From Humidesulfovibrio sp. (GTDB lineage: Bacteria; Desulfobacterota; Desulfovibrionia; Desulfovibrionales; Desulfovibrionaceae), in the NCBI GenBank assembly GCA_031292175.1, contig JARLHQ010000009.1:1-39979 (forward strand): DNA of 39,979 nucleotides, in the 5' to 3' direction. The translations under genes and the position numbers were made by a program. Positions 35,662-39,979 of the stretch are shown here, one piece after another. The notes below the pieces were generated by a model. The model did no database searches, was not told where the DNA came from, and worked only from the letters and a program-made list of their open reading frames with translations. Each line of letters starts with the position of its first letter. Position 1 is the stretch's first letter.

Positions 35662-36075
35662 ATGATAGATCTTGTGAAACGCACTGTCTCCCCCGCGAGC
35701 TCTGACAGGGCTCGCCAACGGGCTATCGACACCGGCATGGCCCTGGCCCTTGTCTGCCTGATCATCGGCCTGGCGCGCGCCAAGACCGGCTGGTTCGCTG
35801 CGGCCGCAGTGGTCCTGGTCCTGAACATGACCGCCCCCAGAATCTTTGGGCCGGCCTCAAGGCTCTGGTTCGGCCTCTCTGGTCTTATGGGGGCAGTGAT
35901 GTCCAAGGTCATCCTGACCATCGTGTATTTTCTCGTCCTTACCCCGGTGGGCCTTTTGCGCCGCGTCTTGGGCAAGGACACCCTCAGGCTTGCCGCCTTT
36001 AAGAAAGGTACGGGCTCGGTGTTTCACACCAGGAGCACCCCCTTCACGAGTGCGGATCTAAAGACCCCATTTTAG
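35662..36075 (+). CDS. SxtJ-family membrane protein
   Basis: The 137-residue product has about three hydrophobic segments (ALALVCLIIGLARA, WFAAAAVVLVLNM, VILTIVYFLVLTPVGLL) with PRIFGPASRLWFGLS between them, the SxtJ pattern. It ends in a polar tail. SxtJ proteins are named for a saxitoxin cluster gene that sits beside a carbamoyltransferase gene, and the same order is seen here. The function of the family is unknown; a membrane anchor for the carbamoyltransferase is plausible (inference). A weak TAGGA precedes the ATG. Confidence 0.85.
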   Translation: MIDLVKRTVSPASSDRARQRAIDTGMALALVCLIIGLARAKTGWFAAAAVVLVLNMTAPRIFGPASRLWFGLSGLMGAVMSKVILTIVYFLVLTPVGLLRRVLGKDTLRLAAFKKGTGSVFHTRSTPFTSADLKTPF

Positions 36076-36083
36076 GAGAGCGT

Positions 36084-36233
36084 ATGGATTTCATTCGTGA
36101 TCTCTGGGATTTTCTGAAGGTTCGCAAGAAGTTCTGGCTGGCGCCCATTATTTTGGTGCTGCTGCTCTTCGGCGCTCTCGTCGTGCTCACCTCGGGCTCG
36201 GCCATCGCGCCCTTCATCTATACCCTGTTTTAG
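36084..36233 (+). CDS. DUF5989-type 49-residue membrane peptide
   Basis: The short ORF MDFIRDLWDFLKVRKKFWLA... has one TM segment (APIILVLLLFGALVVL) and ends IAPFIYTLF. This pattern fits DUF5989, found between SxtJ and carbamoyltransferase genes. AGGAGAG lies just before the ATG. It is 8 nt from SxtJ and 7 nt from the carbamoyltransferase start, so the three are a tight operon. It is easily missed by gene callers because of its length. Confidence 0.85.
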   Translation: MDFIRDLWDFLKVRKKFWLAPIILVLLLFGALVVLTSGSAIAPFIYTLF

Positions 36234-36240
36234 GCACCGC

Positions 36241-38133
36241 ATGGCGCGCAATAATCGCAACGCCATTCTGGGCATCAGCGCATTCTATCACGACTCCGCC
36301 GCCGTGCTGCTGGTGGATGGAAAGATTGTGGCCGCTGCGCAGGAAGAACGCTTCACGCGCAAGAAACACGACCCGGACTTTCCCCACTTTGCTGCGCGTT
36401 ACTGCTTGGCCGAAGGCGGGCTCACGCCGGCGGATCTTTCCTGCGTGGCTTTTTACGACAAGCCCTACCTTAAGTTCGAACGTTTGCTGGAAACCTACCA
36501 CGCCTTTGCCCCGCGTGGTCTGAGCAGTTTTCTTACGGCCATGCCCGTATGGATCCGCGAGAAGCTGTTCATGCGCAAGATGTTGAAGGATGAGTTGGCC
36601 CGGCTCGGTGACCTGGGCGGAAAAACTTGGCCGGAGCTGCTCTTCCCGGAACACCACCTTTCCCATGCGGCCAGCGCCTTTTATCCCTCGCCCTTTGACG
36701 AGGCGGCGTTCTTGACCATCGACGGCGTGGGCGAATGGGCCACCACCACCATCGGCCAGGGCGCGGGCAAGGATCTCACCGTCTTGCGCGAGTTGCGTTT
36801 CCCGCACTCAATCGGCCTGCTGTACTCGGCCCTCACAGCCTGGTGCGGATTCAAGGTCAACAGCGGCGAATACAAGCTCATGGGCCTGGCCCCCTATGGC
36901 ATAGAGGGGTCGCAACGCGTCAGGCACTACCGCCGGGTCCTGCTTGATAACATGGTGGACCTGCGGCCTGATGGCTCGTTGCTGTTGAACATGGATTATT
37001 TCGATTTCGCCACGGGCCTGACCATGTGCCGCGCGGATCGTTTCGAAGCCGCTCTTGGTCTGCCGCAACGCGCGGGTGAAAGCGACATCACCCAGGAATA
37101 CATGGATTTGGCCCTGGCAATCCAGCAGATCACCGAGGAGGCAGTGTTCCGCATGGCTGACACGGCCCACGCCCTCACGGGCTCGAAGAATTTGGTCATG
37201 GCCGGCGGCGTGGCGCTGAATTGCGTGGCCAATGGCAAGCTGCTCAAGCGCGGGCCCTTTCAGAATATCTGGATCCAGCCCGCTGCGGGCGACGCGGGCG
37301 GAGCGCTTGGCGCGGCCCTGGCGGCCTGGCACATAGGCCAAGGTGCGCCGCGCACGGCTCCCGCCAGCGCCGCTGGCGGCGACATGATGCAGGGCGCGTA
37401 CCTGGGCCCGGAGTTCACCTCTGTCGACATCGCGCGCACCTGCCGTCGCTTCGACGCGCCGGCCACAAAATTCGAGGATTTTGGCGAGCTTTGTTCCCAG
37501 GTCGCCGCTCTGCTGGCTGACGGCAAAGCCGTGGGCTGGCTCCAGGGCCGGATGGAATACGGTCCGCGTGCCCTGGGGGGGCGCAGCATCCTGGGCGATC
37601 CGCGTCGCGGCGACATGCAGAAGAAGCTGAACCTTAAAATAAAGTACCGCGAGGGCTTCCGGCCTTTTGCGCCCTCGGTGCTTGAGGAGTATTCCTCCGA
37701 GTGCTTCGAGCTGGACAGTCCCTCGCCCTACATGCTTCTTGTGGCGCCCGTGGCTGAGGCGAGGCGCAAGCCTCTGCCCGAGGACTACTGGTCCCGCTCC
37801 ATGTATGACCGGCTCTATGTCGAGCGTTCGGATTTGCCCGCCCTTACCCACGTGGATTTTTCCGCACGCATCCAGAGCGTGTCCAAAACCACCAATCCAC
37901 GGTACTGGCAGCTCATTGACACCTTCCGGCGCGAACAGGGCTGCCCAGTGCTGGTCAATACCAGCTTCAACGTGCGCGGCGAACCCATCGTTTGCACGCC
38001 CGACGACGCCTATGCCTGCTTCATGCGCACGGAAATGGACGCCCTTGTGCTCGGCGATTTCCTGCTGACCAAGGAGAGCCAGCCTGAATGGCGCGAGGAT
38101 GTCGATTGGCGCTCGAAATTCGAATTGGATTAG
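36241..38133 (+). CDS. NodU/CmcH-family carbamoyltransferase
   Basis: The 630-residue product has an N-terminal Kae1-like domain (ILGISAFYHDSAAVLLVDG, QEERFTRKKHD) with the metal-binding EHHLSHAASAFYPSPFDEAA, VMAGGVALNCVANGKL, and a C-terminal YrdC-like part with GRMEYGPRALGGRSILGDPR and NTSFNVRGEPIVCTP. It should use carbamoyl phosphate and ATP to carbamoylate a hydroxyl on a sugar or small molecule. It is the last gene of the SxtJ/DUF5989 trio. Such trios occur in surface-glycan and secondary-metabolite loci; no glycosyltransferase is beside it here. Confidence 0.95.
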   Translation: MARNNRNAILGISAFYHDSAAVLLVDGKIVAAAQEERFTRKKHDPDFPHFAARYCLAEGGLTPADLSCVAFYDKPYLKFERLLETYHAFAPRGLSSFLTAMPVWIREKLFMRKMLKDELARLGDLGGKTWPELLFPEHHLSHAASAFYPSPFDEAAFLTIDGVGEWATTTIGQGAGKDLTVLRELRFPHSIGLLYSALTAWCGFKVNSGEYKLMGLAPYGIEGSQRVRHYRRVLLDNMVDLRPDGSLLLNMDYFDFATGLTMCRADRFEAALGLPQRAGESDITQEYMDLALAIQQITEEAVFRMADTAHALTGSKNLVMAGGVALNCVANGKLLKRGPFQNIWIQPAAGDAGGALGAALAAWHIGQGAPRTAPASAAGGDMMQGAYLGPEFTSVDIARTCRRFDAPATKFEDFGELCSQVAALLADGKAVGWLQGRMEYGPRALGGRSILGDPRRGDMQKKLNLKIKYREGFRPFAPSVLEEYSSECFELDSPSPYMLLVAPVAEARRKPLPEDYWSRSMYDRLYVERSDLPALTHVDFSARIQSVSKTTNPRYWQLIDTFRREQGCPVLVNTSFNVRGEPIVCTPDDAYACFMRTEMDALVLGDFLLTKESQPEWREDVDWRSKFELD

Positions 38134-38249
38134 TCAGGCTTACGGGTGGCTGATTCTCGTGAAGCGCAGCCGGGCGGGGAGAAGGGCGGCTGATGCCGCT
38201 TTGTCCTGCTACAGGGGGCATGGGGGCGGGCCGGCCATCCCCGGGCGGG

Positions 38250-38783
38250 TCAGGGCCGGGCCGGCTCGTTGTCCTTCACCGCCTCGGCATTCGTCCACCA
38301 ACCGCCCCTTTGCCCCTTCCTGCGCACCTCGACCAGCCCAGCCTGGGGCGCAGAGCCTTCCACATACACGATTTCTCCGGGATAGAACCGCACGATTTCT
38401 CCCGCGGCAACGCCCCGCGTTATGAGCGTCGTGTGCGCCTGCCTGTCCTGGCTCTGCAGTTGGAGCGCCTGTTCCATCAACCCTCGGTCACTGAAGCCGA
38501 ACCATTGGCCCGGCTGGATGGTCAGAGGTCCTTTTTCCACGCTGGTCGCAGTTGGGGCGGAAGCGCCGCCCTTCAGCGTTGCGTGGTTGTCCGCCTCATG
38601 GTTGAGCAGCATGCTCACGGCGAAAAAGCAGCCAAGCGCAATGACGAGGACGCGCACAGCCTTGGGCATGGCGTTGAAGCGCGCGCCAGAGCCGGAAAAC
38701 GCCAGGCTTTTGCCGCAGTGCGGGCACTTCAGGGCATCGGTCGAGATTTCGCGTTTGCAGCCCGGGCACGGATACAGAGCCAT
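38250..38783 (-). CDS. Zinc-ribbon membrane protein, function unknown
   Basis: The 177-residue product has an N-terminal zinc ribbon (CPGC at residues 6-9, CPHC at 20-23), one TM segment (VRVLVIALGCFFAVSMLL, about 43-60), and a periplasmic C-terminal part, including FYPGEIVYVEGSAPQAG, that may be SH3-like. ATGs lie at 38789 and 38783; the second has a 7-nt gap from GGAGG and is used. It is convergent with the carbamoyltransferase gene. No specific role is evident. Confidence 0.75.
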   Translation of the reverse strand: MALYPCPGCKREISTDALKCPHCGKSLAFSGSGARFNAMPKAVRVLVIALGCFFAVSMLLNHEADNHATLKGGASAPTATSVEKGPLTIQPGQWFGFSDRGLMEQALQLQSQDRQAHTTLITRGVAAGEIVRFYPGEIVYVEGSAPQAGLVEVRRKGQRGGWWTNAEAVKDNEPARP

Positions 38784-38878
38784 TGTCATTCCTCCTCAAG
38801 AACATCCGGCTTGTCCAGCCGGGAGCGCGCCGTTTTCGGCGCGGGGAACACGAATGCCGGGCCTCTGCGCCATGGCGC

Positions 38879-38928
38879 GGCGTCCGTCTGGCGTCCATCT
38901 GGCGTCCACCTGGCGTCCATCTGGCGTC
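38879..38928 (+). repeat. 11-bp tandem repeat (4.5 copies)
   Basis: GGCGTCCRYCT repeats at 38879, 38890, 38901 and 38912 with small changes (GTCT, ATCT, ACCT, ATCT), followed by a half copy. It lies in the gap between the zinc-ribbon gene and the methyltransferase. An 11-bp period gives one helix turn per copy, so a protein-binding array is possible. Confidence 0.85.
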
Positions 38929-39049
38929 GAGCCCAGGCCCGGCCGCGCTGCCCGGTCAGAATTTTACCGGGATAAATTTCATATTGTGCCAGGGTAAGTT
39001 GCGGTCTATGGGGTTGTCCAGCAGGAACAGCCAGCAAAGGAGCATGGAG

Positions 39050-39844
39050 ATGAAACAGCAAGCCCTCGCCGCGAAGCGTTTTGGGGCCGCCGCTCAGGCC
39101 TATCTCACCAGCAGCACCCACGCCACGGGCGTCGACCTGGAACGCCTGACCGAACTGGCGCGTGGGCTTGGCCAGCCTGTGGCGTTGGACCTCGGTTCCG
39201 GCCCGGGCCACGCGGCCTATGCCCTGGCCCAGGGCGGCGCCCTGGTGACGGCCAGTGACCTCTCTGCGGAGATGCTGGCCGTGGTGGCGCAGGAGGCCGA
39301 ACGCCGAGGCCTGGCCTCGCTGCAGACCCGCCAGGGTGCGGCCGAGCGCCTGCCTTTTCCCGAGGCGTCTTTTGATCTCGTGGTCACGCGCTATTCCGCG
39401 CACCACTGGGTCTATGTGCCCGCCGCCCTGCGCGAGGTCCGGCGCGTGCTCAAGCCCGGCGGAACGCTGGTCATCGTTGATGCCGTCGCGCCGGAGGCCC
39501 CGGTGGCTGATACGTTGCTGCAGACGCTGGAGCTGCTGCGCGATCCCTCGCATGTGCGGCATTACCGCCTCACGGAGTGGGCGGCCCTGCTGGAGGCGGC
39601 GGGCTTTGCCGCGCCAAAGTCGGACGTTTGGACCCTGCCCCTGGAGTTCGCGTCCTGGGTGGCGCGCATGGAGACCTCCGAACTGCGCGCCAAGGCCGTG
39701 CGCGACGTGCTGGCCAAGGCCGCCGAGGAAGCCCGGCGGCACTTTCAGGTTCAGCCTGATGGCTCCTTTGTCCTGGATGTGGTCTGGTTGGAGACGACGC
39801 CCAGCACGGACGAAACCAGCGCGGACGAAACCAGCGCCGACTAG
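39050..39844 (+). CDS. UbiE-like SAM-dependent methyltransferase
   Basis: The 264-residue product starts MKQQALAAKRFGAAAQAYLT, the usual lead-in (F-x-x-x-A-x-x-Y-x-x-S-x-x-H-A-x-G). Motif I is VALDLGSGPGHAAYAL (about residues 44-59). VVTRYSAHHWVYVPAALREV and VLKPGGTLVIVDAV follow. It methylates an unknown small molecule. ATG 39050 lies 7 nt after AAAGGAG; ATG 39044 is too close. The C-terminus carries DETSADETSAD from a 15-bp direct repeat and its stop overlaps the stop of a transposase on the other strand. Confidence 0.85.
   Translation: MKQQALAAKRFGAAAQAYLTSSTHATGVDLERLTELARGLGQPVALDLGSGPGHAAYALAQGGALVTASDLSAEMLAVVAQEAERRGLASLQTRQGAAERLPFPEASFDLVVTRYSAHHWVYVPAALREVRRVLKPGGTLVIVDAVAPEAPVADTLLQTLELLRDPSHVRHYRLTEWAALLEAAGFAAPKSDVWTLPLEFASWVARMETSELRAKAVRDVLAKAAEEARRHFQVQPDGSFVLDVVWLETTPSTDETSADETSAD
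39807..39836 (+). repeat. 15-bp direct repeat at methyltransferase 3' end
   Basis: CGGACGAAACCAGCG occurs twice in direct, exact tandem (39807-39821 and 39822-39836), giving a DETSA duplication at the protein end. The frame is kept. It lies right beside the insertion-sequence border. Confidence 0.85.
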
Positions 39845-39979
39845 CTGTGGAGTTGCAAGACGTTGTTCACAACCTCACCGACTCGGCTGATGGGCGGTTT
39901 GTTTTGTAACGCAGAGTGATTTCTGTAGAAGTTGTATTCGTGGAGCCAGCGTGGCAACTCGCTGGCTCTTTCGTTTGAG
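39841..39979 (-). mobile_element. IS481-type transposase, C-terminal 45 residues (partial)
   Basis: The minus-strand reading gives LPRWLHEYNFYRNHSAL, then QNKPPISRVGEVVNNVLQLH and Ser-stop. This matches the C-terminal end of DDE transposases of the IS481 type (W-L-H-x-Y-N-x-x-R-x-H-S-A-L-x-x-x-P-P-I-S-R). The frame is open to the window edge, so the rest lies outside. The stop (complement of 39841-39843) overlaps the methyltransferase stop. Confidence 0.85.

Noticed and set aside
1..39979. CRISPR array or prophage
   Set aside because: No regularly spaced repeats of CRISPR length and no phage structural genes were seen.

Overview
The window is GC-rich chromosomal DNA from a Gram-negative bacterium. 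LptD, HldD and an OmpA-type cell-envelope protein indicate an outer membrane with LPS. The gene content (recA-alaS, rplM-rpsI, a DUF169 protein, an LDH-like malate dehydrogenase, a large PAS hybrid kinase with an ABC-type substrate-binding sensor, an hldD-lptD-mutL run) best fits a sulfate-reducing bacterium of the Desulfovibrionaceae type. That placement is an inference from gene content and style, not a proven identification.

Layout. Positions 1-1200 (minus strand) hold two tRNA genes (Glu-UUC, Gln-CUG) behind a clear promoter, then a Rho_N-like small basic protein translationally coupled to a DUF721/DciA-like gene. Positions 1340-6130 (plus) are core housekeeping: recA, alaS, rplM and rpsI, closed by a strong terminator. 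Positions 6211-11269 hold an orphan MacB/FtsX-type permease, a two-CBS protein, a secreted Sel1-repeat protein, a two-gene Hsp20 operon with its own promoter and terminator, and a small secreted cysteine-rich protein behind an unusual hairpin leader. Positions 11300-17536 (minus) hold a 1135-residue hybrid sensor kinase 3 nt behind malate dehydrogenase, a DUF169 protein, and a lactonase-like metallo-beta-lactamase that lacks the usual bridging Asp.

Positions about 17956-21400 look like an accessory island. They carry an IS3-type orfA remnant, long AT-richer spacers, a methyltransferase with an unrecognised N-terminal half, and a radical SAM/SPASM protein. Positions 21458-24990 (minus) hold a DMT exporter, an AraC regulator, a secreted protein and a VWA-OmpA fusion protein. 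Positions 25142-38133 (plus) form a long co-directional block: hldD, lptD, mutL, alr, a 66-residue protein, a PilZ protein, a flavoprotein and rmuC, then the SxtJ / DUF5989 / carbamoyltransferase trio (the middle gene encodes only 49 residues). The window ends with a zinc-ribbon membrane protein, a UbiE-like methyltransferase bordered by short tandem repeats, and the 3' end of an IS481-type transposase running off the edge.

The most interesting pieces are the methyltransferase/radical-SAM island, the SxtJ-DUF5989-carbamoyltransferase module, the four-arm hairpin leader before the small Cys-rich secreted protein, the rmuC tail with three in-frame repeated stop codons, and the leader ORF overlapping the DUF721 start. 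Nothing seen amounts to a proven new system.
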